A DNA stretch of 64,000 bases from Sorangium cellulosum So0157-2 (GTDB lineage Bacteria > Myxococcota_A > Polyangia > Polyangiales > Polyangiaceae), in NCBI RefSeq assembly GCF_000418325.1, contig NC_021658.1:3100001-3164000 (forward strand), read 5' to 3'. Position 1 is the stretch's first letter. Each line of letters begins with the position of its first letter. Both the position numbers and the translations under genes were made by a program. The notes beneath the pieces are model-generated. The model saw nothing but the letters and a program-made list of their open reading frames with translations. It did no database searches and was not told where the DNA came from. Of the stretch, positions 29,733-38,846 are shown in pieces.

Positions 29733-30524
29733 TCAGAGCGCCTTCCAGGACGCCTCGCCGGACGGCAGCCGCGGCGGCTCGACCGACAGGATGTAGTCGA
29801 CGCGGCGGTTGCGCGGCTCGTCCACCTGGTCCGCGGTCTTCACGAGCGGCGCCGACTCGCCGAGCCCCTCGAACGCGACGGGGAGCTTCAGGCCGCGGCC
29901 CTTGAACCAGGCGGCGATCGCGCGCGCGCGCCGCCGCGACAGGGCGAGGTTGTGCTCCGCGCTGCCGACGGTGTCGGTGTGGCCGACGATGAACAGGGTG
30001 ATCTTGCCGAGCTCGCTGGTCTTCGCGACGACCTCCGAGATCTTCTGGAGGCTCGCCTCCAGCTTGGGCACCTCGGGCGCCCGGATGACGTCGGAGTTGG
30101 TCTCGAACTGCACCTCTTCGTGGGGGATGCTCACGTTCCACGGGAGGATCGCCACCCCTGCCCAGTAGCCCTGGGTGTCGTGGCCGTACACCTCGATGCG
30201 CGCGACGGTCTCGTCGCTCGAGGGCGTCCAGGTCACGGTGAGCGGCGTGCCGGCCGCGGCCCCGCCGAACGGCTTCTCCTCCTCGGCGAGGACGGCGCCC
30301 GACTGGCCGACGACCTTGATGCGCACCTTGGCGGCGGCGCGCGACAGCTTGACCTCGATCTGGCGGCCCTTGAGGTCCACCTTCGACCGGTCGATCGTCA
30401 CCTCCAGCGCCGGCGGCCTGGGGGCCTTTTCGCCCTGCGCGGGCGCGGGGGCCGGGCCGTCGCCTCGGGCGGCGGCGGGGGCGAGCAGCGAGGCGGCGAG
30501 GAGCAGGGCCGGGAGGTGGCGCAT
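29733..30524 (-). CDS. OmpA-family peptidoglycan-binding envelope protein
   Basis: 263 residues. A signal peptide (MRHLPALLLAASLLAPAAARG) and a Pro/Ala spacer lead to a beta domain (ALEVTIDRSKVDLKGRQIEV). The C-terminal OmpA-like domain, residues about 140-250, has VQFETNSDVI, FIVGHTDTVGSAEHNLALSR and NRRVDYIL, with the Asp/Arg pair that binds diaminopimelate. It is periplasmic, tethering the cell wall. An extended -10 box lies 47 nt upstream and a 23-bp repeat array just beyond it. It is the first gene of a pair with the glycosyltransferase. Confidence 0.85.
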   Translation of the reverse strand: MRHLPALLLAASLLAPAAARGDGPAPAPAQGEKAPRPPALEVTIDRSKVDLKGRQIEVKLSRAAAKVRIKVVGQSGAVLAEEEKPFGGAAAGTPLTVTWTPSSDETVARIEVYGHDTQGYWAGVAILPWNVSIPHEEVQFETNSDVIRAPEVPKLEASLQKISEVVAKTSELGKITLFIVGHTDTVGSAEHNLALSRRRARAIAAWFKGRGLKLPVAFEGLGESAPLVKTADQVDEPRNRRVDYILSVEPPRLPSGEASWKAL

Positions 30525-30569
30525 GGGGACCTCATCTCGGAGGGTGAGGGAAGTGAGGAAGACGGGCCG

Positions 30570-30578
30570 AGTATACCA
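30570..30578 (-). promoter_or_regulatory. candidate extended -10 promoter element for the OmpA-like gene
   Basis: On the minus strand the sequence reads tggtatact, an extended -10 (TGn-TATACT), 46-47 nt before the ATG. No good -35 exists, because the 23-bp repeat array begins about 28 bp upstream. Inferred from sequence only. Confidence 0.4.
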
Positions 30579-30605
30579 CCGGGACGCCGGCGCCGCGCCC
30601 GCGTG

Positions 30606-30766
30606 CTTCTCTGCGTCGCGGCGGCGCGCTTCTCTGCGTCGCGGCGGCGCGCTTCTCTGCGTCGCGGCGGCGCGCTTCTCTGCGTCGCGGCGGCGCGCTT
30701 CTCTGCGCCGCGGCGGCGCGCTTCTCTGCGCCGCGCCGGCGCGCTTCTCTGCGCCGCGCAGGCGCG
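30606..30766. repeat. 23-bp tandem repeat, seven copies
   Basis: The core cttctctgcg recurs at 30606, 30629, 30652, 30675, 30698, 30721 and 30744, exactly 23 bp apart. The first four copies continue tcgcggcggcgcg; the last three drift (cg changes near the middle and end). It lies between divergent OmpA-like and serine dehydratase genes. A 23-bp period cycles all three frames, so it is not coding. No spacers, so it is not CRISPR. Confidence 0.9.
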
Positions 30767-30850
30767 GCGGTGGCGGTCGCCGGCGCGATCCCGTAGTGTC
30801 CGCGGGCGTCGAGCGGCGCCCCTGCGTGGCTCTCCGGCGCACCAGCGCAC

Positions 30851-32263
30851 ATGGCAGTCACCATTTTCGATCTCTTCAAGATCGGCATCGGGCCGAGCAG
30901 CTCGCACACGGTCGGCCCGATGCGCGCCGCGCGGATGTTCGCGGTGGATCTCGACGCGTCGGGCCTGCTCGACCGCACCGCGTCGGTCCGGGTGGAGCTG
31001 TTCGGCTCGCTCGGCGCCACGGGCCGCGGCCACGGCAGCGACAAGGCCGTGATCCTCGGGCTCATGGGCGAGACGCCGGACGGCGTGGACGTCGAGCGCG
31101 CGGGCGAGGTCGTCGAGGGGGTGCGGCGGAGCGGCCGGCTGTCGCTGCTCGCCCGGCACGAGATCGGCTTCGAGGTGAAGGGGCATCTCGCCTTCTTGCA
31201 CCGGAGCTTGCCTTTCCATCCGAACGGCATGCGCTTCACCGCGCTGGACCAGGGCGGCGCCCCGCTGCGTGTGCGCGTGTATTACTCGGTGGGCGGCGGC
31301 TTCGTGGTGAACGAGGCCGCGGCGAAGGGGGAGAATCCGATCGAGGAGGACGCGACGCCGCTCCCGTATCCGTTCCACAGCGCCGCGGAGCTGCTCGCGG
31401 CGTGCGCGGCCGGGGGCCTGTCGATCAGCCAGGTCATGCTGGAGAACGAGAAGGTCTTCCGTCCGGAGGCGGAGATCCGGGCGGGCCTCTCGCGGATCTG
31501 GGCGGTGATGCAGGAGTGCGTGCGGCGCGGCTTCCGGACAGAGGGCGTGTTGCCGGGCGGCCTCAAGGTGGCGCGCCGCGCGCCGGCGCTGTACCGCAAG
31601 CTCATCGACAGCCCCGAGGCGGGCCTCCGGGATCCGCTGACGGCGATGGACTGGGTGAGCCTCTACGCGCTCGCCGTGAGCGAGGAGAACGCCGCCGGGG
31701 GCCGCGTCGTGACGGCGCCGACCAACGGCGCGGCGGGGATCATCCCTGCGGTCCTGCACTATTACCGGCGCTTCGTGCCGACGTCGACGGACGAGGGGGT
31801 GATCCGGTTTTTGCTGACGGCGGGCGCGATCGGCCTTCTTTACAAGGAGAACGCGTCGATCAGCGGCGCGGAGGTGGGGTGTCAGGGCGAGGTGGGCTCC
31901 GCGTGCTCGATGGCCGCGGGCGCGCTGGCCGAGGGGCTGGGCGGCACGCCGGCGCAGGTGGAGAACGCGGCCGAGATCGCGATGGAGCACAACCTCGGGC
32001 TGACGTGCGATCCGGTGGGCGGGCTCGTCCAGGTGCCGTGCATCGAGCGCAACGCGATGGCCGCGATCAAGGCGATCAGCGCCGCGCGCATGGCGCTGCA
32101 CGGCGACGGGGCGCATTTCGTGAGCCTCGACAAGGTGATCAAGACGATGCGCGACACGGGCGCGGACATGGAGTCGAAGTACAAGGAGACGGCGCGCGGC
32201 GGCCTCGCGGTGAACGTGGTCGAGGTGCCGCTGGAGGTCGGGGTCCACCTGCCGGAGTGCTAG
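30851..32263 (+). CDS. sdaA: L-serine ammonia-lyase, iron-sulfur dependent, single chain
   Basis: Deaminates L-serine to pyruvate and ammonia in the cytosol. The 470-residue chain holds both family halves. The beta domain begins [20 protein letters not shown], with conserved SSSHTVGPM. The alpha domain has the 4Fe-4S cysteines in [17 protein letters not shown] and [19 protein letters not shown], plus [12 protein letters not shown]. All expected cluster cysteines are present. It starts 85 bp after the 23-bp repeat array, divergent from the OmpA-like gene, and is probably transcribed alone. Confidence 0.93.
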   Translation: MAVTIFDLFKIGIGPSSSHTVGPMRAARMFAVDLDASGLLDRTASVRVELFGSLGATGRGHGSDKAVILGLMGETPDGVDVERAGEVVEGVRRSGRLSLLARHEIGFEVKGHLAFLHRSLPFHPNGMRFTALDQGGAPLRVRVYYSVGGGFVVNEAAAKGENPIEEDATPLPYPFHSAAELLAACAAGGLSISQVMLENEKVFRPEAEIRAGLSRIWAVMQECVRRGFRTEGVLPGGLKVARRAPALYRKLIDSPEAGLRDPLTAMDWVSLYALAVSEENAAGGRVVTAPTNGAAGIIPAVLHYYRRFVPTSTDEGVIRFLLTAGAIGLLYKENASISGAEVGCQGEVGSACSMAAGALAEGLGGTPAQVENAAEIAMEHNLGLTCDPVGGLVQVPCIERNAMAAIKAISAARMALHGDGAHFVSLDKVIKTMRDTGADMESKYKETARGGLAVNVVEVPLEVGVHLPEC

Positions 32264-32727
32264 CCCCGCGCCGCTCGACGATCCTTCGTTTGAAGGACTC
32301 CGAGTGTTCTCTCACCTCAAAGCCTGTCTCCGCTCCCCGAAACGTCGAGGGTCAAGTGGGGAATCGGCTTCGGCCTGCTCCTGGCCCCTGGCGTGGGCGA
32401 AGAGGACGATTGCCAGCTGCGGCCGGAGGGCTCGAGGCCTCGTAAAGGACGCAGAGAGCTCGTTCGGCGGCAGGCCGTCGAAGCAGCGCACAGGCCGCAC
32501 GCTCGGCGCGTTCCGCCAGAGTCAAGATTTTTCAAGACCCGAAAAAGTCCACCTCAGCGGTGTGCGCACCGCGCGGAAGCCACGAAATAAGACAAAATCG
32601 ACTTGAGACGATCGGCAAAGTGGGGAATAACCACGGTGGCACTCGCGGGTCGGGCCCTCGTCCGCCACCCCGTCGCCCGACCCCGGCGGTGTCCTGCTTC
32701 ACGATCCCCTCAAGAGGAGCGCTCAAC
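32264..32727. other. 464-bp intergenic region
   Basis: No gene recognised. A pyrimidine/purine-mixed, less GC-rich stretch (32520-32640) probably carries the promoter of the esterase-lipoprotein pair. Confidence 0.4.
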
Positions 32728-34215
32728 ATGCGTCTACGCACCGGACGTCCCACGATCTCTTTGGCCTTGTTCGCAGCGCTGCCTTTGGCGCTCGCCGCGT
32801 GCGGCACGGGAGGCGGAGGATCGGATCCTGCGGGTTCAGGGGGAAGCTCTACAGTCGGCACGGGGGGGGTCGGCGCCAGCGGCACCGGAGGGGCGTCGAC
32901 GGTTACTAGCGGAGCGTCCTCTTCGGGCGGCGGCGTGACGACGGGCGAAGCCAGCAGCGGTGGTGGGGGCCCGGTCGGAACGGGCGGAGCGCCGGGAACC
33001 GGTGGTACCGATGGCAGTGGCGGCGGCAACGCCGTGAGCGCCGAGTGGGGCCAGGTGGAGAACCCTGGAGCCGGGTGCACCGTCGGACCGATGCCGAGCG
33101 TCGCTTCGCTCACGGCGAACGCGAAGCTGCCGGACCCCTTCAAGAAGATGGACGGCACCCGCATCGCCGACAAGAGCGAGTGGGCCTGCCGGCGCGAAGA
33201 GATCCTCCAGCAAGCCTACGAGTTCATCTACGGCGACAAGCCCGTGCCGGCAGAGGGCGCCGTGTCCGGTACCGTGAGCGACAGCAGGATCACGGTCCAG
33301 GTCGACGATGGCGGCGGCAGCGCCTCGTTCAACCTCACCGTGAACATGAACGGGGCGACGGCGCCCGCCCCGGCCATCATCGGCTACGGCGGCCTGAGCG
33401 GCATGCCAGTTCCGCGAGGCGTCGCGACGATCACCTTCTCCGCGGTCGAGTCGACGGGCGGCAGCGGCGCGAAGAACGGGCCGTTCTACAGCGCGTACGG
33501 CTCGGACCATCCCGCGGGTTACCTCACGGCGCAGGCCTGGCAGATCAGCCGCGTCCTCGACGTCTTGGAGCAGAACCCCGGCGTCATCGATCCGCACCGG
33601 GTGGGTGTGACGGGCTGCTCACGCTGGGGCAAGGGCGCCTTCGTCGCCGGCGCGCTCGACAACCGCATCGCCTTGACCATCCCGGTGGAGTCGGGTCTCG
33701 GGGGCACGGTCGGCCTGCGCCTCGTCGAGGTGCTCGACAGCTACAGCGGCTCCGAATGGCCCTATCATAGCATCAGCTACGTCCGCTGGCTCTCGGAGGT
33801 GGCGCTCGGCCAGTTCACCACGGGCAACAACGCCGGGGCCGACAACACGAACAAGCTCCCCGTCGACATGCACGAGATGATGGGCCTCATCGCGCCGCGC
33901 GGCCTCTACATCGTGGACAACCCGAGCACCATGTACAACGGGCTCGATCGGAACTCGGCGTGGGTCACCGCCAACGTCGGCAAGATGATCTTCGAGGCGC
34001 TCGGCGTCGGAGACCACATGGCCTACACGGGCGCAGGTGGGAGCCACTGCAGCTGGCGCTCGCAGTACACTGCGTCCCTCAACGCGATGATCGACAAGTT
34101 CCTGCTGGGTAAAGACGCCACGGCGACTGGCAATTTCGCCACGGACCTGCCCAACAAGCCAAACCACCTGGACCACATCGACTGGACACCGCCGACGCTC
34201 ACCGGCGAGCTCTGA
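32728..34215 (+). CDS. CE15-type glucuronoyl esterase lipoprotein
   Basis: The start is fixed by AAGAGGAG 8 nt upstream. The lipoprotein signal ends in ALAAC and is followed by a 70-residue Gly/Ser/Thr linker. The catalytic domain has the CE15 serine motif GVTGCSRWGKGAFVAGALD, the flanking TIPVESGLGGT, and a C-terminal His region (GVGDHMAYTG, then GGSHCSW). CE15 enzymes cleave esters between lignin alcohols and glucuronic acid of xylan, so plant-biomass attack at the cell surface is likely. About 495 residues, complete. The next lipoprotein starts 22 nt downstream, in one operon. Confidence 0.86.
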   Translation: MRLRTGRPTISLALFAALPLALAACGTGGGGSDPAGSGGSSTVGTGGVGASGTGGASTVTSGASSSGGGVTTGEASSGGGGPVGTGGAPGTGGTDGSGGGNAVSAEWGQVENPGAGCTVGPMPSVASLTANAKLPDPFKKMDGTRIADKSEWACRREEILQQAYEFIYGDKPVPAEGAVSGTVSDSRITVQVDDGGGSASFNLTVNMNGATAPAPAIIGYGGLSGMPVPRGVATITFSAVESTGGSGAKNGPFYSAYGSDHPAGYLTAQAWQISRVLDVLEQNPGVIDPHRVGVTGCSRWGKGAFVAGALDNRIALTIPVESGLGGTVGLRLVEVLDSYSGSEWPYHSISYVRWLSEVALGQFTTGNNAGADNTNKLPVDMHEMMGLIAPRGLYIVDNPSTMYNGLDRNSAWVTANVGKMIFEALGVGDHMAYTGAGGSHCSWRSQYTASLNAMIDKFLLGKDATATGNFATDLPNKPNHLDHIDWTPPTLTGEL

Positions 34216-34237
34216 TCCAGCGCAGAGGAGGTAGCCC

Positions 34238-35299
34238 ATGAATCCTAGCTCGTTCCGCTCTCTCGGGGTCGCCCTGGCCCTGACGCTGGGCGCCTGCGGC
34301 CCTGGAGAAGGTGGTGACGCCGCGGGCGGCACCGGAGGTGGTGGAGCCTCGGGCAGCGCGGCGGGCTCGGGCGGCCAGAGCCCCGCGGGCGGCACCGGCG
34401 GGACCGGCGGCGCCTCATCGGGCGGCGGCGGCGCGACGTCGACCGGCGGCGGGGGGCCGAGCGGCGGCACCTCCAGCGGCGGTGGCGCCGGAGCGGCCAC
34501 CGGCGGAGCGCAGGGGTCGGGCGGCGCTCCGGGCGGCGGCTGCACGCGCGAGCTCTTGGATGGCCTCCTGGACGACTACTTCGCCGCCCTCGCCGCCGGG
34601 GATCCTTCCAGCCTGCCCCTGGCAGAAGGCGTGAAGTTCACCGAAAACGCCGTGCAGGCCGAGGTCGGCACGACGGACTTCTGGAAGAACGCTGGCGAGG
34701 TGAAGCATTCGCAGCGCGCCCTGGATACCGAGGCGTGCAGCGTCGGCGCTCAGGCGGTGATCCCGGAGGGCGGGAGGGATCTCCCCGTCGCCCTCCGCAT
34801 CAAGGTGGAGGGTTCGGAGATGACGGAGATCGAGACGATCGTCGTCCGCCCGGGCGACTACACGGCATCCTTCGCGGTCGCGTCGGATCCCGCCGCGATC
34901 ATCGCCATCGCGGACGACATCGGTTGGCACGACGAGGTCCCGGAGGCCGAGCGGGCCACGCGCGAAGAGCTGACGAGCTGGATCGACAAGTACTTCCGCG
35001 CGTTCCCCGCCGGCGTCTGCGACGTCACGGCGGCCTGCAAGCGCCTGGAGAACGGCGGCGGCAACTTCTCTTGCGGCGCCGGAGCATCCTGCAGCGCCGG
35101 CGATCCTGGGTCGGGCGGCACCCTCATCCCGCGCGTCATCCTGGCCGACGAGGTGCGCGGAATCGCCGTCGGTCTCACCATGTTCGACTTCTCGACGGAC
35201 GGGCATCTGGACATGCATATGATCAAGATGTCCGGCGGTCAGGTGCACGCCGTCCACGCCATCCTGCGCGACACGAACGGCATGTCCGGCTGGGAGTGA
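34238..35299 (+). CDS. lipoprotein with DUF8021/NTF2-like domain
   Basis: 353 residues. Signal with lipobox LTLGAC, then about 80 residues of Gly/Ser/Thr linker. The domain starts CTRELLDGLLDDYFAALAAG, then SLPLAEGVKFTENAVQAEV, which matches the opening of DUF8021, a family common in fungi and in some bacteria. A second half has ELTSWIDKYFRAFPAGVCD and a cysteine-bearing loop (FSCGAGASCSAGD), ending in MHMIKMSGGQVHAVHAIL. Function unknown; probably small-molecule binding or catalysis in a cone-shaped pocket. It is co-transcribed with the CE15 esterase, so a role in processing plant-derived compounds is plausible. Confidence 0.7.
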   Translation: MNPSSFRSLGVALALTLGACGPGEGGDAAGGTGGGGASGSAAGSGGQSPAGGTGGTGGASSGGGGATSTGGGGPSGGTSSGGGAGAATGGAQGSGGAPGGGCTRELLDGLLDDYFAALAAGDPSSLPLAEGVKFTENAVQAEVGTTDFWKNAGEVKHSQRALDTEACSVGAQAVIPEGGRDLPVALRIKVEGSEMTEIETIVVRPGDYTASFAVASDPAAIIAIADDIGWHDEVPEAERATREELTSWIDKYFRAFPAGVCDVTAACKRLENGGGNFSCGAGASCSAGDPGSGGTLIPRVILADEVRGIAVGLTMFDFSTDGHLDMHMIKMSGGQVHAVHAILRDTNGMSGWE

Positions 35300-35441
35300 T
35301 GGCGAGCTCCCTCGCCGCTCGCGTCGAACCGGCGCCCGGTTGCCTCCGCCGTCCCCCTCGGATACCCTAGCCTGGCCGTGGGTCTCCGCCGCCACGGGCG
35401 CCGCAAGCCGCGCCACGGGCGCCGCAAGGAAAGAAGGACCC

Positions 35442-36021
35442 ATGGCCGTTCTCTCTGGATTCGACCTCACGAGCGAGCGCTTCTTCGCCGATGGGCGAGG
35501 CGGCCATGCAGTGCTTCCAGATTGTCGCCGCCGGCTTCGTCACCTCCGTGAACCAGATCGCGAACACCGTGCTCGCGCTCCTCAACCACCCCGCAGAGCT
35601 CGCGAAGCTCCGGGAGGCGCCGGGCCTCGTCCGCGGCGCGGTCGAGGAGAGCCTGCGCTTCGAGCCGTCCGTGCTCTCCCTCAGCCGCATGTGCAAGAGC
35701 GACACCGAGATCCGCGGCGCCAGGGTGTCCGAGGGGCAGTTCGTCTTCGCGATGATCGCCGCAGCGAACCGCGATCCCGGGCTGTTCTCCGAGCCGGACC
35801 GCTTCGATATCACGCGGCAGCAGAGCCGGCACCTGACCTTCGGGAGCGGCGCTCATTACTGCCCGGGGGCCCCGCTCATCCGGATGGAAGTGGAGGAGTC
35901 GCTGCGCGCTCTGCTCTCGCTGCCGCGCTGGGAGCTCGCCGAACCGACGTTGAGCTACGCCGGGTCGAACCTGCAGGACCGCGGGCCGAGCTCGCTGCGC
36001 GTTCGCTTCCCCGCGGCCTGA
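35442..36021 (+). pseudogene. cytochrome P450 remnant with internal deletion
   Basis: A good Shine-Dalgarno (AAGGA) and ATG at 35442 start MAVLSGFDLTSERFFADG, typical of P450 N termini. A frame change at about 35490 then leads straight into the I-helix region. About 200 residues are missing. The rest is recognisable: AAGFVTSVNQIANTVLALL (I helix, with the usual acidic residue replaced), VEESLRFEPSV (E-x-x-R) and LTFGSGAHYCPGAPLIRME (heme loop with Cys). It ends at 36021. It cannot make a functional P450. It belongs to the soluble CYP105/107-like type, unlike the two intact P450s in the window. Confidence 0.8.
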
Positions 36022-36045
36022 AGCGTAGCCCTGGGGGTCGATACG

Positions 36046-36588
36046 ATGCGAACGCCGACGCATGAACCGAAGCCGCGGGCGCCCCGCGGCGCACGCTCCG
36101 CACCAGGTCACCGCCGCGGCCCGCGGTGGCAGGCCGCCTTGCCGTTCCTCCTCGGGGTCGTGGTCGCTGGCTCCGCGTGCGTCAGCTCGAGCCGCGCCGG
36201 GGGGGCGGGGACCGGACGCGAGGAGCCGCGCAGCTCACCGCTCGCCTCGAACGCCGGCGGTCCGGCTGAGTACGCTGGCGGTCCGGCTGAGGACGCCGGC
36301 GCTCCGGCGCAAGAGCCCCGTCCACAGCCGCCGAGCACCGAACGTCGGCCCGCGGAGAGCCCAGCCGCGCCGGCCGCCGACGTCGAGCAGGCGGCCGCGC
36401 CGCGCTGTGATGCGCTCGCGCGCTGTGGTGAACATGGCATCTGTCCCGCGGGGAGCAATTGCTTCGACCTCAAACGCTGCGGGGGCACGGTGTGCACCAC
36501 GGTGGAGGCGGCTTGCGCCATCGAATGCGGACGTCCGGGGTGCACGCTGCTCAAGAGCCTGCCCCCTCAGATAGATTGCTCTCCCTGA
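36046..36588 (+). CDS. lipoprotein with Cys-rich C terminus
   Basis: 180 residues. A basic N terminus (about 28 residues), a hydrophobic stretch ending in VVAGSAC (lipobox), a Pro/Ala/Glu linker with an AGGPAE repeat (residues about 68-85), then a compact module with ten cysteines from CDALARCGEHGICPAGSNC to QIDC. The module looks like a small disulfide-rich fold, but the family is unknown. Surface-exposed and lipid-anchored by inference. It lies 24 bp after the P450 remnant and may be expressed from that gene's old promoter. Confidence 0.62.
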   Translation: MRTPTHEPKPRAPRGARSAPGHRRGPRWQAALPFLLGVVVAGSACVSSSRAGGAGTGREEPRSSPLASNAGGPAEYAGGPAEDAGAPAQEPRPQPPSTERRPAESPAAPAADVEQAAAPRCDALARCGEHGICPAGSNCFDLKRCGGTVCTTVEAACAIECGRPGCTLLKSLPPQIDCSP

Positions 36589-36836
36589 GGAACGATCGCC
36601 CGGCGGGCGTTTGGCCCGCCCGGCGCTCTGATCGGATCGTCGGCGCGCCAGCGCAGACCCAAGGCACACGGCCTTCTGCAGTGCTGTAATGTTCTGCGGC
36701 CGGGAATGGCTCGGTTCAACTTTTGCAGGATTGGAAGAACTCGAAGCGTGTATTGCGCCGGAGTTCTGCCGTCGACTAGCATCGACGCGGCAAGCGCGCG
36801 CCATCGTCGGCGACGCCAGCGCAAGAGGTGCTCGAC

Positions 36837-38035
36837 ATGCGTCGATTTCAGGATCGCGTCCTCGTGGTCGCGTCGATGTCTCTGGGCCTGCTCGCGGCCA
36901 TGCCCGCGCGCGCCGCGTCCGTGGTGAAGGTGGACCGGACGACGTGGGGAGCGAGCGGCGTACCGGACTACGTCAACATGAACATCTATGTCCCGGACCG
37001 GCTGGCGGACAATCCACCCATCGTGGTGGCCTGCCACTCTTGCAGCACGCCGGTGAGCGGGTTCTTCAACAGCATCTCGGGGATCCGCGCCGGGGCCGAC
37101 AAGAACGGCTTCATCATCGTCCTTCCGGAGGCCACCGGCCGGAACTGTTGGGACGTGGGCTCGACGAAGTCCCTGACCCACGACGGCGGCGGCGACACGC
37201 AGGCCGTCGCTCAGATGGTGAAATACACGCTCGAGAAGTACGGCGGCGACCCGAAGCGCGTCTACGTGATGGGCGGCTCCTCCGGGGCGATGATGACCCA
37301 GGCCATGCTGGCCGTGTACCCGGACATCTTCAGGGCCGGCGCGGCGAGGGCGGGGGTGCCGGCGGGGTGCTGGGCCGACGGCTTCGACGCGAGCAACCAG
37401 TGGAGCGGCAACTGCGCGGGGGGCAGGACGAGCAAGACGGCGGAGCAATGGGGAGACCAGGTTCGCGCGATGTATCCTGGCTACACGGGACACCGCCCGC
37501 GTCTTCAGATCTTCCACGGCACGGCGGACGCCACGATCAACTACAAGAACCAGGGCGAGGCGATCAAGGAGTGGACCAACGTCCTGGGGTTGAGCGAGGC
37601 CCCGGCCTCGACCGACAGCACGACCTCGAACGGAACGACGTATGAGCGCCGGTTCTGGAAGAACGAGTGTGGCTACACGGTGTTCGAGGCCTGGTCAGGG
37701 AAGGACGGCGCGCACTCCATGCCGTACGAGGCCGACGCCATCCTCGCGTTCTTCGGCCTCGACGAGGCCGGCGGCGCCGATCCAGAGCCCGCTTGTCCAG
37801 GGCCGGACGGCGGCGGTGGTATGGGCGGCGCGGGCGGCGCGGGCGGCGCGGTAGCACCCCGACGGCGTTCGCGGGCAGCGACGACCCCGGCGCGGGCCCC
37901 GATTCCGCCTCCGAATCGGGCGGATGCGCCTATGTCGTCGGCAATTCGAAGCCGATGAGCGGGGCCGCAGCCGCCGTCGCCGTGGGCCTCGCGCTGTTGA
38001 CGCTCCGTCGCCGGCAGCGAAACGCCGGGCGCTGA
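36837..38035 (+). CDS. secreted PHB-depolymerase/feruloyl-esterase-type hydrolase, MYXO-CTERM-like tail; frame broken near 37850
   Basis: ATG 36837 follows AAGAGG at 8 nt. The signal peptide is [17 protein letters not shown], cleaved after ARA. The esterase domain, residues about 25-320, has [17 protein letters not shown], the serine elbow [27 protein letters not shown] (Asp region) and [12 protein letters not shown] (His), as in the PHB depolymerase/CE1 family. After a Gly-rich run the frame reads basic nonsense. One frame over it continues to [15 protein letters not shown], a hydrophobic helix and LTLRRRQR, a MYXO-CTERM-like sorting tail ending at 38035. One base restored within 37815-37855 links them, giving a surface-anchored esterase. 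Confidence 0.75.
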
Positions 38036-38137
38036 CAAGCTGCCTTCGCGCAGGAAGCGCGCCTCTCAATGAGCAACGCACGGGACCGGCGTGCGGTGCG
38101 CGCGCTCCGTGAGCCGCGGCGCGCGGCGCGAGCGTGC

Positions 38138-38213
38138 CATGTCACGCCTCGAACCGTGCCATGTCACGCCTCGAACCGTGACATGTCACGCCTCGAACCG
38201 TGACATGTCACGG
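38138..38213. repeat. 22-bp direct repeats with palindromic TGACATGTCA cores
   Basis: catgtcacg recurs at 38138, 38160, 38182 and 38204 with a strict 22-bp period. The last forms a perfect 16-bp palindrome, ccgtgacatgtcacgg (38198-38213); 38182 is the same core with a flanking mismatch, and two are half-changed (gtgccatgtcac). The array sits about 190 bp before the cupin/methyltransferase operon, in a 370-bp gap with no other gene. Two-turn spacing of dyads is typical of cooperative dimeric regulators. Confidence 0.75.
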
Positions 38214-38405
38214 CGGCTCGCCCCGCGGGAAAGGGCGAGCCCTCGGCCGGCGCGGGCCGCGGCGCGCCCCGTTCGGCCGGAGCTGCCGCGCCGGCGCGCT
38301 CCCTCGGAGGGCACGCCAGGCGGCATGTGCCTTGCTGATCCGCGCTCTGGCTCGCAACGCACAAGCGCGCGGATGGCCGCGCCATCACCCGGGGAACGGA
38401 GCATC

Positions 38406-38846
38406 ATGATGTCTGCGCCGATACCGATGACCACCATGAACCTCCTCGCGAGGTCCATCTCTGCTGAGCAGCGGATCGACGAGGCGGTCCTCTGCGCCAA
38501 CGTGCCGAGCCCGCTGTCCTCGGTCGCATTTCATCAGGATGTCGAGTGCATCCAGCGGTTCTTCGCCGCGGGGTTCCCCGTTCACCTGGCGGTCCATCGC
38601 GTGGACAGCGCCGAGCCGGCGCGCCGGGACTACACCGCGCTGCACACCCACGATGTCCCGGAGATCAACCTGATCCTCCCCGACCCCACAGGCCTGGAGT
38701 ACCGCATCGAGCTCGGCTCCAGCGCCCACCTCGTCACGGGCAGCACGAGCATCTGGATCCCGCCGGGCGTCCCGCACTCCGCCAACGTGGTCCAGGGCTC
38801 TGGCTACCTCGTCACCGTGCGCCTCGATCGCGGGGGTGCGACATGA
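38406..38846 (+). CDS. cupin-domain protein
   Basis: 146 residues, a single small beta-barrel. The cupin motif one is visible as LHTHDVPEINLIL (H-x-H with E downstream), then the second strand set IWIPPGVPHSANVVQGSGYL with the distal His. These place a metal at the barrel centre; the substrate is unknown. Tandem ATGs at 38406 and 38409 follow ACGGAG. The stop overlaps the start of the methyltransferase gene (ATGA at 38843-38846), so both are coupled. The upstream palindromic array may regulate them. Confidence 0.75.
   Translation: MMSAPIPMTTMNLLARSISAEQRIDEAVLCANVPSPLSSVAFHQDVECIQRFFAAGFPVHLAVHRVDSAEPARRDYTALHTHDVPEINLILPDPTGLEYRIELGSSAHLVTGSTSIWIPPGVPHSANVVQGSGYLVTVRLDRGGAT

Noticed and set aside
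30606..30766. CRISPR-like array
   Set aside because: Units are head to tail with no unique spacers and no cas genes.
38138..38213. CRISPR-like array
   Set aside because: The 22-bp units are contiguous and palindromic; there are no spacers, and operator-like use fits better.
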